Shown: in pieces, positions 53,771-62,287 of the stretch
Position numbering within the stretch: position 1 is the stretch's first letter
How the letters are laid out: each line of letters opens with the position of its first letter
From: Synoicihabitans lomoniglobus
GTDB taxonomy: Bacteria > Verrucomicrobiota > Verrucomicrobiia > Opitutales > Opitutaceae
NCBI RefSeq assembly: GCF_029023725.1
Contig: NZ_CP119075.1
Location: 4,521,501 to 4,585,500 of the forward strand
Direction: 5' to 3'
DNA: 64,000 nucleotides
The notes under the pieces: model-generated
Seen by the model: only the letters and a program-made list of their open reading frames with translations
The model's database searches: none
Told to the model about the DNA's origin: nothing
Translations under genes and position numbers: made by a program

Positions 53771-55000
53771 TCAAGCCCGGAACATGACGGACTCGCGGTC
53801 GAACATTTTTACACAGAGCCAGAGGGCGATGCCCGCATACACGGCGGAGGAGCCGAAGATCAGCGCGATGTAGTGCCAGTTCCATACGCCGGAGAGCATC
53901 TCTTTGCATACGAGGCTCAGGTTCATGATCGGGATCATGGCCGTCTTCGCGGTCAACTCGATGCCGGGCAACATGCCCATCGCAGTCGGCATGATGACCA
54001 CGATCATCAGTGGCGACACGTAGCTCTGCGCCTCCTTGAAACTCTTGGCAAACAGAGCGACCGTCAGCTGCACGGCCGCGAACAACATTGCCACGGGCAC
54101 CACCATGGCGAACACGCCGACCAAACCGAGCGGGTCGATCAGCATGCCCATGCCACCGCCTTCCGCCCCGGCTCCCGCCCCGGACGCAACCGCTCCACTG
54201 GCGAAAACTTTTCCCGCCACCACCGCGCTCACCCCCATCATGACGACCGTCAACGCGACCGTCGCGGCCGAGGCGGCGAGCACCATGAGAAACTTGCCCA
54301 TCACAATGTTGATGCGGTTAACCGGACTGCACAGCAGCGTCTCCATCGTGCCGCGTTCCTTCTCGCCGGCCGTGAGATCCATGGCGGGATACATGGCGCC
54401 GGTGAAGCAGAGGATCACGATCATGTAAGGCACAAATCCACCGACCGCATTACCGCCGACTTTCTCGGGCGGAGCGACGTTTTCGGTCTCCACCTCAAAG
54501 GGTTTGGCCAACGTCTCCGGGAGTCCGCGCGCCGCCAGAGCGGACTGCACGGCGTCTTCGCGGTAATCGAAGAGGAAATTGCGCATCTGATTGCGACCCA
54601 TGTTGGACTTCATCTCCCCCTGGTAGTGGTAAATCTTCAACGTCGGCGCCTTGTCGCCGGTGATGGCGGCGTCAAAGCCCGGCGGGATGTCGACGGCGAT
54701 GCGGATCTCCTTGTTGGAAACCGCGTCTTTGTAATCGTCGCGCGTCGGCACAATGTTGAACTCCTCGTTGGCCGTGATGGCAGCGACCACGGCGGGCGAA
54801 TCCTCGCCCCCGATGATCATGACGGAAGATGCCTCCTCCTGAGCTTTGGAGATGACTTTTTTCATCACAAACCCTGCGCCGAAAAACAGCACGGGAATGA
54901 CGACGGTGGGGACAACGAGGGTCGAAATAAGCGTGCGCTTGTCGCGGACGGAATCGCGAAGTTCTTTGCGAAAAACGGTGCTGATGATGTTCCAGTTCAT
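53771..55000 (-). CDS. ABC-2 type transporter permease (NatB-like)
   Basis: A 409-residue membrane protein. One N-terminal helix (TLISTLVVPTVVIPVLFFGAGFVM, about 23-46) is followed by a large extracytoplasmic domain and five or six helices from about 190 on (VPYMIVILCFTGAMYPAMDL, FLMVLAASAATVALTVVMMG, LGLVGVFAMVVPVAMLFAAVQL). The EKERGTMETLLCSPV motif is the ABC-2 signature. The NatB class exports Na+ in Bacillus, but the substrate here is unknown. It follows its ATPase by 26 bp. Confidence 0.9.
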   Translation of the reverse strand: MNWNIISTVFRKELRDSVRDKRTLISTLVVPTVVIPVLFFGAGFVMKKVISKAQEEASSVMIIGGEDSPAVVAAITANEEFNIVPTRDDYKDAVSNKEIRIAVDIPPGFDAAITGDKAPTLKIYHYQGEMKSNMGRNQMRNFLFDYREDAVQSALAARGLPETLAKPFEVETENVAPPEKVGGNAVGGFVPYMIVILCFTGAMYPAMDLTAGEKERGTMETLLCSPVNRINIVMGKFLMVLAASAATVALTVVMMGVSAVVAGKVFASGAVASGAGAGAEGGGMGMLIDPLGLVGVFAMVVPVAMLFAAVQLTVALFAKSFKEAQSYVSPLMIVVIMPTAMGMLPGIELTAKTAMIPIMNLSLVCKEMLSGVWNWHYIALIFGSSAVYAGIALWLCVKMFDRESVMFRA

Positions 55001-55026
55001 GGCGTGGGTTCCAGAGTTGAAGAGGG

Positions 55027-55797
55027 TTAGCTTTCTTGCTTTTCGAGGGCGGCGACGAGGGCGGCTTCGCCACCGACGGCTTTGACAAAGATCTCTTCCA
55101 TGTCGGTTTCCCCATACTGGGTGGACAGCTCGGCCAAGGTGCCTTCGGCGACAAGTTGACCGTCGTGGATGATGCCGATGCGATCGCAGAGTTTTTCGAT
55201 CTCACTCATGACGTGGGAGGAGTAGATCACGGTCTTGCCGTTGTCCCGGCACTGGCGCACGAAACGCACGATCGAGCGAGCGGTCATCACATCGAGCCCG
55301 AGGGTCGGCTCGTCAAAGATCATCACCTCCGGGTCGTGCACGAGGGTGCGTGCGATCGAGGTTTTTTGCTTCATGCCGGTGGAGAATTTATCGCAGCGAC
55401 GGTCGAGAAAATCGTGCATATCCAACTCGTCCGCGAGTTGCTTGATCCGCGCCTTGATGGTGCGCGTATCGAGGCCGTTGAGCTCACCGAAATAACTGAT
55501 CATTTCGCGGGCCGTGAGCCGTCCATACAGGGCGGTGCTGGCGGCGAGGAACCCGACTTGGGCCCGCACGGCGGTCGAGGCTTTCACGACATCGTGGCCG
55601 GCCACGATGGCCGAACCACTGGAGGGTTTGAGCAACGTTGCGAGCATGCGCAGCGTGGTGGTCTTGCCCGCTCCGTTGGCCCCGAGCAGTCCGTAGATCT
55701 GGCCCGGTTCACAGCGGAAGGTGACGTCGTCTACGGCGCGCACCACGCCGCGCTTCTTATCTTTGAAGGTCTTGGTCAGTTGATTGGCTTGGATCAT
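55027..55797 (-). CDS. ABC transporter ATP-binding protein (NatA-like)
   Basis: A 256-residue ATPase: Walker [10 protein letters not shown] (Gly39-Thr47, Lys45), signature [15 protein letters not shown], Walker [13 protein letters not shown] and switch histidine in [18 protein letters not shown]. It serves the permease 26 bp downstream. It belongs to a five-gene minus-strand run with a sensor kinase, response regulator and small membrane protein, so a sensed signal probably controls its expression. Confidence 0.94.
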   Translation of the reverse strand: MIQANQLTKTFKDKKRGVVRAVDDVTFRCEPGQIYGLLGANGAGKTTTLRMLATLLKPSSGSAIVAGHDVVKASTAVRAQVGFLAASTALYGRLTAREMISYFGELNGLDTRTIKARIKQLADELDMHDFLDRRCDKFSTGMKQKTSIARTLVHDPEVMIFDEPTLGLDVMTARSIVRFVRQCRDNGKTVIYSSHVMSEIEKLCDRIGIIHDGQLVAEGTLAELSTQYGETDMEEIFVKAVGGEAALVAALEKQES

Positions 55798-55840
55798 GGC
55801 AAGGAGGAGGGAACAGACTGGCGGGAAAAAAGACGGCGGC

Positions 55841-56026
55841 TCAGGAGCGATCGCGGCCGCAACGGCTCCGCGGCAGCGAGAGCATGATCGCCACGCCTCC
55901 CCCCACCGTGAAGGCCACGCCGGAGTTCATGGCTGCATTCATCGCGAAGCCCACGCCGAGACCGACGATGACGGCAAAGAGGGGGTGGACGCGGGCGTTG
56001 AGCACTTGGCAGATTTTGGATTTCAT
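55841..56026 (-). CDS. Small hydrophobic protein
   Basis: A 61-residue protein from ATG 56026 (MKSKICQVLNARVHPLF). Residues 17-50 form one or two hydrophobic segments rich in Gly/Ala (AVIVGLGVGFAMNAAMNSGVAFTVG), and the tail is basic. A longer frame upstream to 56191 is antisense to the response regulator. It is placed between the response regulator and the NatA gene on the same strand. Family not recognised; it may be part of the transporter or of its control. Confidence 0.6.
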   Translation of the reverse strand: MKSKICQVLNARVHPLFAVIVGLGVGFAMNAAMNSGVAFTVGGGVAIMLSLPRSRCGRDRS

Positions 56027-56070
56027 ATGGGAGGCAGGACGGCGGGTTAATGGTGGTTCGGGGTTGGTGA

Positions 56071-56796
56071 CTACAGGCTCATGCGTTCGCGAAAGGCCTG
56101 GGCTTGGCGGCGACTGAGCTCGACCTTGGCGCCGCCTTTGAGTTCGACGAGGAGTCCGCCGCTGAACCATGGCTCGATTTTTTCGATCCATTGCAGGTTG
56201 ATCATTTGGCGGCGGTTGGCGCGGAAGAACGTCTTGGTATCGAGGCGCGATTCCATCGCGTTGAGAGAACGAAAAAGCTGGGGCTGCGCATTGTCGAAAT
56301 GCACCCGGGTGTAGTTGCCTTCGCTTTCGAGCAGGCGGATGCGCTTCACCTCGACGAACCAGCAGTTGTCGCCCTCCCGCACGAAGACCTTGTCGTCAGG
56401 ATTGAGGATTTCGGGGCGATCAGCCGGATCTCCGGCGGGCAACGCTCCCCGCTCGCGCAAACGCTCGATGGCACTTTCGAGACGGGCGGGGTCGACGGGT
56501 TTGAGCAGGTAATCGAGGGCGTTGAGCTCGAACGCCTTCACGGCAAACTCATCATAAGCGGTCGTAAAAATCACCTGCGGCATCGGGGGTTCGAGTGTCT
56601 CCAAAAACTCCAAACCCGTTTCGCCGGGCATCTGCACATCGAGAAAAATCAGGTCGGGTTTCAGCTCTTCGAGCTTGGCGCGGGCCTGTTCGGCGTTGGC
56701 CGCTTCGCCCACGATTTCGACGCCTTTGACATCGGCGAGGAGGCGGCGCAGTTCGCCGCGGGCGAGACGTTCATCATCAACGAGGAGAGCTTTCAT
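56071..56796 (-). CDS. LytTR family response regulator
   Basis: A 241-residue regulator: receiver domain with acidic pair Asp7-Asp8, phosphoacceptor Asp53 (LIFLDVQMPGETG) and Lys99 (YLLKPV), then a LytTR DNA-binding domain (about 135-238; EVKRIRLLESEGNYTRVHF, FFRANRRQMINLQWIEKIE). LytTR proteins bind paired 9-bp repeats upstream of their targets. Its start overlaps the stop of the sensor kinase gene by 4 bp. Confidence 0.95.
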   Translation of the reverse strand: MKALLVDDERLARGELRRLLADVKGVEIVGEAANAEQARAKLEELKPDLIFLDVQMPGETGLEFLETLEPPMPQVIFTTAYDEFAVKAFELNALDYLLKPVDPARLESAIERLRERGALPAGDPADRPEILNPDDKVFVREGDNCWFVEVKRIRLLESEGNYTRVHFDNAQPQLFRSLNAMESRLDTKTFFRANRRQMINLQWIEKIEPWFSGGLLVELKGGAKVELSRRQAQAFRERMSL

Positions 56797-57989
56797 GCGG
56801 AAACTTTTGGAGTAACGGAGGCAGAGGGACGAGCAGCACGGCGGCGGTCCGGAGCGGCAAGCTCACGATCGGCGTCTTGCGGCACCACCACCTCGGCCGT
56901 GACTTCACCGGGGCCGGACTGGGAGACGGTGAGCGTAGCACTGTCGCCAAAGAGTAATTGCAGACGATCGGACGCATTGCGCAGGCCGACTCCGGTGGAC
57001 CGGGAGGATTCCTGGGCTGTCGCGGATCGCAAGTTTCCTGGATTACACACCGCGATGCGCAGGTCGCCGTCCCTGATGCGGGCCACGATCGCGATCTCAC
57101 CGCCAGCCGGCTGGGTCGCAATACCGTATTTGACCGCGTTTTCCACGAGGGTTTGCAGCAACATCGGCGGGATGGAACGACGCAACGTGTCGGGATCCAC
57201 ATCGAGGCGGAGGCGGAGCCGCTCTTCGTGGCGCACCTGTTCCAACGCGAGATAGTCATTAACAACGGTCAGTTCGTCTTCGAAGGAAACGGTCTGTTTG
57301 CTGCCGGCTTGCAGCGAATAACGCAGCATGTTGGCCAACTGGGTGACGGCTTCGCGGGCGCGGCTCGGGTCTTCGTCAATCAACGCCCGCACACTGTTGA
57401 GCGAGTTGAACATGAAGTGGGGATTCACCTGTGACTTCAAAGCCCGCAGCTCGGCATCCTTCACCACGGTGGCCAAACGGAGGCGCTCAATTTCCGACCG
57501 ATTGAAGCGGTCGAACACGTGGTAGACGAAATAGAACGACATCCAGGCACCGAAAACGAACGTGCCGTTGATCACACTGATACACATCAACAAGAACGGG
57601 TTGATCTTATCAGGAAACGTCTCCTGCAACACGCCGTAGGACCAGCCGTAGCCGACGATCGACCACACCAACGACATCAAGAACGTCATGATGAGCGCAC
57701 GCGGCAACAGCTTCAGCCAGCCCATCTCTTTCCAGCCCCACCGCTCGAAATACACCCGGGCGTAGTGAGAAATCAACCAACCCAGCAGCGCGATCATCAC
57801 GATCTGCGCATCATCAGAGACAGACACTGCCCTTTCCTTACCAGATTGGACAATGTGAACGAAGATGAGCTGCATCGCCAGAAACCCCAGCCAGCCGATC
57901 GTTTGGCACATCACATACAAACGCCCCTTGGCGCGTTCGCGCTTGGCGGCGACAACGGGGTCCGTAAATGGCGGGGCTGAGTCGATCAC
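56793..57989 (-). CDS. LytS/YehU-type sensor histidine kinase
   Basis: A 398-residue membrane kinase. Four hydrophobic segments lie at about 26-48, 60-78, 96-116 and 130-156, and there is no large sensor domain. The phosphoacceptor motif is SQVNPHFMFNSLNSVRALI (His191). The HATPase domain follows (VENAVKYGI as the N-box, SRSTGVGLRNASDRLQLLFG as the G-box). It is coupled to its response regulator by a 4-bp overlap. The co-directional NatAB-type transporter is the likely target. Confidence 0.94.
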   Translation of the reverse strand: MIDSAPPFTDPVVAAKRERAKGRLYVMCQTIGWLGFLAMQLIFVHIVQSGKERAVSVSDDAQIVMIALLGWLISHYARVYFERWGWKEMGWLKLLPRALIMTFLMSLVWSIVGYGWSYGVLQETFPDKINPFLLMCISVINGTFVFGAWMSFYFVYHVFDRFNRSEIERLRLATVVKDAELRALKSQVNPHFMFNSLNSVRALIDEDPSRAREAVTQLANMLRYSLQAGSKQTVSFEDELTVVNDYLALEQVRHEERLRLRLDVDPDTLRRSIPPMLLQTLVENAVKYGIATQPAGGEIAIVARIRDGDLRIAVCNPGNLRSATAQESSRSTGVGLRNASDRLQLLFGDSATLTVSQSGPGEVTAEVVVPQDADRELAAPDRRRAARPSASVTPKVSA

Positions 57990-58118
57990 AACGCCACGTT
58001 ACATCAAAACACCCGACCGGGCGCAAACTTTGGACAAACGGTGGCTGCTCCGGGACGAACGGCAGGGCGGGCCAACTTCATACTTTTTACTTCCGTCTTC
58101 TTGCCTATGTTATCTCCC

Positions 58119-59075
58119 ATGACCCCGCCCCAAGTCGTCGTCGTCGGCAGCTATGTCATCGACCTGTGTTTCAATTGTGAGCACTTCCCCGCCCCCGGCG
58201 AAACCCTTGCCGGCACTTCCCGCACCGGCCCGGGAGGCAAGGGCTCCAACCAAGCTGTGGCCGCAGGTCGCGCCGGCGCCCCAACGCTGTATGTCGGAGC
58301 CATCGGCGACGACGCCTTCGGTCGCGATGCCCAGGCCTTTTACGAACGCGAAGGCATCGCCACGCACTGGGCGGTCAAAAGCACCCAACCGACCGGCTCG
58401 GCCGCCATTCTGGTCAACGCCGAGGGGCAGAACCAGATCATCGTCGCCCTCGCCGCAAATCTGAAGCTCGCCAAGTCCGACCTGCCCGCCATCGCGATCG
58501 ACGGTGCCCGCATGGTGATTTGCCAACTCGAGGCCAACCTCCCCGCCACCACGCACGCGTTGAAACTCGGCCGCGACGCCGGGGCCCTGACGATTCTCAA
58601 CCCCGCCCCCCTGCGGCCGGACTTCAAGGCGACGATGCTCAAGCACGTCGACATCCTCATTCCCAACGAGACCGAGTTCGTCGAACTCATCAACCGGCTC
58701 GGCCTGCATCCGGGGAAAAAACCGCTCACCACCACAGCGATGCTGAAGCTTCCGCCCGCCAAGCTCCACGCCCTCTGCGGCACCATTGGCGTGCCCGTAG
58801 TGATCGTCACCCTCGGGATGCGGGGCTGTTTCATTTCCCGGGCCGACGGCTACGTCGAAGTGCCGGCGTTTCAGGTCAAAGCAGTCGACACCACCGGGGC
58901 CGGCGACGCTTTTGTGGGCGGATTTGCCGCCGGACTGCTCGAACACGACGGCGATCTCGCTGCCGCCGCCCGCCATGGTTGCGCCGTCGCCGCGCTTTCG
59001 GTGACGAAGCCGGGCACGGCTCCCTCCATGCCGACGCGCGCCGCGGTCCAGCGATTCCTGCGCCGCCAACGCTGA
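58119..59075 (+). CDS. Ribokinase-like PfkB family sugar kinase
   Basis: A 318-residue kinase. ATG 58119 (MTPPQVVVVGSYVIDL) is chosen; ATG 58107 is possible, adding four residues. Motifs: GPGGKGSNQAVAAGRAGA near the N-terminus and the C-terminal catalytic DTTGAGDAFVGGFAAGL. Closest overall to ribokinase (GSYVIDLCFNCEHFPAPGETL), which phosphorylates D-ribose at O5, but the insert NRLGLHPGKKPLTTTAMLKLPPAKL is unusual and the substrate should be treated as open. Confidence 0.87.
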   Translation: MTPPQVVVVGSYVIDLCFNCEHFPAPGETLAGTSRTGPGGKGSNQAVAAGRAGAPTLYVGAIGDDAFGRDAQAFYEREGIATHWAVKSTQPTGSAAILVNAEGQNQIIVALAANLKLAKSDLPAIAIDGARMVICQLEANLPATTHALKLGRDAGALTILNPAPLRPDFKATMLKHVDILIPNETEFVELINRLGLHPGKKPLTTTAMLKLPPAKLHALCGTIGVPVVIVTLGMRGCFISRADGYVEVPAFQVKAVDTTGAGDAFVGGFAAGLLEHDGDLAAAARHGCAVAALSVTKPGTAPSMPTRAAVQRFLRRQR

Positions 59076-59831
59076 CACCTTCTCTTTCGAACGGTAAGCT
59101 TTGCCGTCGAGATGGTTGTATTCCAATCCTCGGGACCTCTTGCTCGATCATCAGCCAATTATGGCAAACCTTCCCTATGACGACGCCGCTTCGAACCCTA
59201 ACTATCGATGGATTGCGTGGCTTGGGGGCGGTAATGGTGGTGATATTCCATATAAATGAAGGGCCACTAAATCCGGCCGACACCTATCACAACGTCGTGA
59301 AGTTGGGATGGCTAGGAGTTCCGGTCTTTTTCGTCGTGAGTGGTTTCTGTATCTCCAACGCCACGAACACTTGCGCCGGGTTGGCCTTTTTTGCCCGCAG
59401 GTTTCTCCGCATTTATCCTCCTTATTGGGTAAGTCTTTTAGTCGTGCTGGCCGTAGTTGCAGTTCGAGTTTTTCAAATTGGAACGAACGATGTTACCGCG
59501 CTTCCACATGATTTAAAATCCGTGCTCTACACCGCTCTGGCTTTCGTGGGAGACGTTTCTGGTGTGACCAGTATGAACTGGGTATATTGGAGTCTTGGCT
59601 ACGAATTAGCCTTCTACCTCCATTTTGGGGCTCATACCGCGCAAAAGCCTATATTGGACTGTCACCGGTGTATCGCTCCTGGCTCTCGCCGTTCCCGTAT
59701 TTCCTTTGGATCAATGGAATCTTTTCGCGGTCGGCGTCGCGATCAGCTGGCTGGTAAATGATGGTTTCCGACGTGCCATGCCGCTATTGGTCATTAGCGT
59801 TGTGGGAATAATTCTCCACATGGATTGGACT

Positions 59832-59839
59832 GTTGTTGG
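59832..59839. repeat. Target site duplication, left copy
   Basis: gttgttgg, identical to 61845-61852 on the other side of the IS element. Eight bases is the size expected for the IS66 family. Confidence 0.95.
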
Positions 59840-59880
59840 GTAAGCGTCCGTTCTACCGCGTATGCGGAAGGGGTTGACGC

Positions 59881-61431
59881 TCAGGCCGCGGGTTTCCAGT
59901 CGCGCGGGGTAAGTTTGGCGGCAGCGACTTGGTGATTGGTCATGCCGGGCAGGCGACGGAGCACGTCGTTGAGGTAAGCGAGAGGTTCGACGTTATGGCG
60001 GCGGCAGCATTCGAGGATGGTGTAGATGATCGCAGCGCGCTTGCCCGCACCGGGGTGCCCAATGAACAACCAGTTCTTGGCCCCGAGTTTGGTGGGGCGG
60101 ATGGCTTGTTCGGTGAGGTTGTTGTCGATGCGCGTTTGCCCGTGCTGCACGTATGCGGTCAGCTTGCTCCACTGGGATCGGGCGTAACCGATGGCATCAG
60201 CGATGGCGGTTCTGGGCATGTGCGTGTCGATATCTTCGTCCAATGACTGCCTGATCTGTGCGAGGACTGGCACACTGCGTTCGGCCCGGATCTCCGCGAC
60301 CTGCGCCACGCTCGCCTCGGCCGGCAATGACGCTTCGATCGCGTAGAGATCGCGGATGAGCACCAAGTAATGCGCCGCCCCGGATTCACCGGCTTGGTAG
60401 GCGTCGTAGAACCGTCGACGCGCGTGCGCCCAGCATCCGAGTTGCGTGATCTCGCGACCCTCGCTCACCCGGTCGTAGACTTGGTAGCCGTCGCTTTGCA
60501 GCAGACCGGTAAACTCGCACACGATGGCCTCGGCCGCGGCTTTACCCCGGCCCAGCGACCAATCAAAGCACAGGTCTCCTCCTGGATGTCCATAAACCCA
60601 GAGGTAACCGCGGCTACTTTGTCCTTTGCGATCCGGGTCAAGATAACGGATCGGCGTCTCATCGATCTGCAAGTAGTCGCCTCCGATCAATCCCTGCCGG
60701 ATCGAGTGGTAGATGATTAACAGCCAGTTCTCGATGGCGTATCCGGTCCAGTCGCACAGGCGCTGACGCGGTAGCTTCACGCCGAAGCGTTGCTTGAAGC
60801 TTTTCTCCAATCGGTAGAGAGGAAGGTGGTCCACATATTTGGCCACCAAGAGGAACGCGATCAAACCGGCGGCGGGTAGTCCGCCCGGGATCACCCGGGC
60901 CGGTAGCGGCGCAATGAAGGGCGCCGCTGCGGCTTGCCCCTTGCGTTTAAACTTCGGTCGCACGATCCGGCGACGGATCACCTTCATCGGCTGGACATCG
61001 AGTTCTTCGGTCACTTCTTCACCGATGCGCTCGTAGGCCTCCGGTTCGGCCCGCACCTCCTCCGGGATGATTTCCTCGGTGATCGTCTCCAGGTCTTCGG
61101 GCAGTCGGGCCTGCGACTCCTCCGCCTGAGGTCGACGGCGGGCGTAGCCAATCACCTCCTTGGGCACCTCCTCCTGCTGCGCGCGTTCCCGCTCCATCTC
61201 GTCGAGAGCCAAGTTCAACTGCGCCTCGCTGACCTGCTCACCCCGCGACTGTCCGAACAGCTTGCGTTTCAGGGCCTCCAACTGGCGCTGCATGTAAGCC
61301 ATCTCCGCATTGAGCGCCTTTAGCTCCGTGCCTAATACATGGTTTTCTTGCTCCAGTCGTTCGCATTCAAGACGCAGAACCTGCGCCTCATCATCCTCCT
61401 GAAGATCGGTTGGTGGATTAACTGTCGCCAC
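59881..61431 (-). CDS. tnpC: IS66 family transposase (TnpC)
   Basis: A 516-residue DDE transposase. A leucine-rich coiled coil (about 12-60) is followed by the IS66 zinc-binding/HTH region, poorly conserved here, and a catalytic core: IDETP (Asp257), SDGYQVYD (Asp314) and NNLTEQAIRP (Glu441), with CWAHARRRFYDA between. The C-terminal IS66 tail (VEPLAYLNDVLRRLP) is intact. GTG 61431 is the start. The gene is complete, so the element may be active. Confidence 0.95.
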   Translation of the reverse strand: MATVNPPTDLQEDDEAQVLRLECERLEQENHVLGTELKALNAEMAYMQRQLEALKRKLFGQSRGEQVSEAQLNLALDEMERERAQQEEVPKEVIGYARRRPQAEESQARLPEDLETITEEIIPEEVRAEPEAYERIGEEVTEELDVQPMKVIRRRIVRPKFKRKGQAAAAPFIAPLPARVIPGGLPAAGLIAFLLVAKYVDHLPLYRLEKSFKQRFGVKLPRQRLCDWTGYAIENWLLIIYHSIRQGLIGGDYLQIDETPIRYLDPDRKGQSSRGYLWVYGHPGGDLCFDWSLGRGKAAAEAIVCEFTGLLQSDGYQVYDRVSEGREITQLGCWAHARRRFYDAYQAGESGAAHYLVLIRDLYAIEASLPAEASVAQVAEIRAERSVPVLAQIRQSLDEDIDTHMPRTAIADAIGYARSQWSKLTAYVQHGQTRIDNNLTEQAIRPTKLGAKNWLFIGHPGAGKRAAIIYTILECCRRHNVEPLAYLNDVLRRLPGMTNHQVAAAKLTPRDWKPAA

Positions 61432-61458
61432 TATACGGATACAGTATCCGGCCTCCCG

Positions 61459-61785
61459 CTATTGGCCAGCCAAAGTGCGCTTTAGACGTAACTTTTTCAC
61501 GTCTCCACCCGCGATCAGCCACGCAAGTTCATCACGCGTCAGCCGCTCCTGACCGTCCGGACTTTCCGGCCACGCAAACCGCCGGTGATGCAGACGTCGC
61601 GTGCCGCACCAAACACCCGTCGCATCGACGACGAGGAACTTCAGCAGGCCTCTTGACCGGTTTGAAAACACGTAAAGCGCTTCCGGCTCCGGCCGGCCCA
61701 CCAACGTCCGCAAGCTGTTCGCTCCTTTGCGCAAATCCACCACGCCACCATACACGTAAATCTGTTCCGCTTCGATTCGAGCCAT
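61459..61785 (-). CDS. tnpB: IS66 Orf2-like accessory protein (TnpB)
   Basis: A 108-residue protein of the IS66 Orf2 family: IYVYGGVVDLRKGANSLRTLV, ALYVFSNRSRGLLKFLVVDATGVWCGTRRL, and a late W-x-x-ELAWLIAGGD. The spacing and the FxNRxRxxxKxLxxDxxG pattern are diagnostic. Its role in transposition is unclear. It is 27 bp upstream of the transposase start. Confidence 0.94.
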   Translation of the reverse strand: MARIEAEQIYVYGGVVDLRKGANSLRTLVGRPEPEALYVFSNRSRGLLKFLVVDATGVWCGTRRLHHRRFAWPESPDGQERLTRDELAWLIAGGDVKKLRLKRTLAGQ

Positions 61786-61844
61786 CCCGCCACTCTACCA
61801 ACCCGAAGCCCTCCCGACTACCACGTGCTAGGACGGACGCTTAC

Positions 61845-61852
61845 GTTGTTGG
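61845..61852. repeat. Target site duplication, right copy
   Basis: gttgttgg, the partner of 59832-59839. Confidence 0.95.
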
Positions 61853-62287
61853 GGCCGGCATGTTCACCGCATCGCTCTTATTATGGCCACTTCCCAACCG
61901 GTTTGCGCCTGCACTCAGATTCTTCCGACCAGTCGGACTATCGTCCTACAGCCTGTATCTGATCCACGTCCCGATCTCCTGCTACCTTTTACCAGGACTA
62001 TTCCCTGTGCTGAACACAGGAGACTCTCTACTCACACAAATCGTGATCGATATCATTCTGTTATTCTCGAGTTTCGGAGTAGCTATATTGATGTATCGGT
62101 GGGTTGAGGTCCCATCCCACGCGTTTGCCCGTCGTGTTTCCCTTCGAATCTCCAAAATTTAGGGACTTCCGTTACCGGATTACATCCACGAGCAAAGGCT
62201 GAGTATATAGTCTGCCGCACACCGAACAAATCGATTGAGGTGCGTCTACTCATTGACCCCGCCGCACTTTTGGGGGATGCCGGTGTC

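Larger units (their letters stand above)
59840..61844 (-). mobile_element. IS66-family insertion sequence
   Basis: A 2005-bp element bounded by terminal inverted repeats beginning gtaagcgtccgt; 18 of the outer 21 bases match between ends. It is flanked by the perfect 8-bp duplication gttgttgg. It carries tnpB and the IS66 transposase on the minus strand; the usual tnpA is not present. It sits inside an acyltransferase gene. The flawless duplication and intact genes indicate a recent insertion. Confidence 0.96.
59177..62162 (+). pseudogene. Acyltransferase family 3 gene, broken by a frameshift and an IS66 insertion
   Basis: The coding sequence starts at ATG 59177 (MTTPLRTLTIDGLRGLGAVMVVIFH), the opening typical of membrane acyltransferase-3 proteins (OafA type), with VPVFFVVSGFCIS and ARRFLRIYPPYWVSLL following. 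At 59624-59630 (ttttgggg) one extra base shifts the frame: the natural continuation, FGLIPRKSLYWTVTGVSLLALAV, lies one frame on. It is then cut at 59839/61853 by the IS element. Removing the element and one duplicated octamer rejoins VVGAGMFTASLLLWPL in the same frame, running to 62162 (SYSLYLIHVPI...MYRWVEVPSH). Before these events it would have O-acylated a surface polysaccharide or lipid. Confidence 0.9.

Noticed and set aside
53873..55030. 385-codon plus-strand frame
   Set aside because: Antisense to the NatB permease; its histidine- and arginine-rich composition is typical of shadows.
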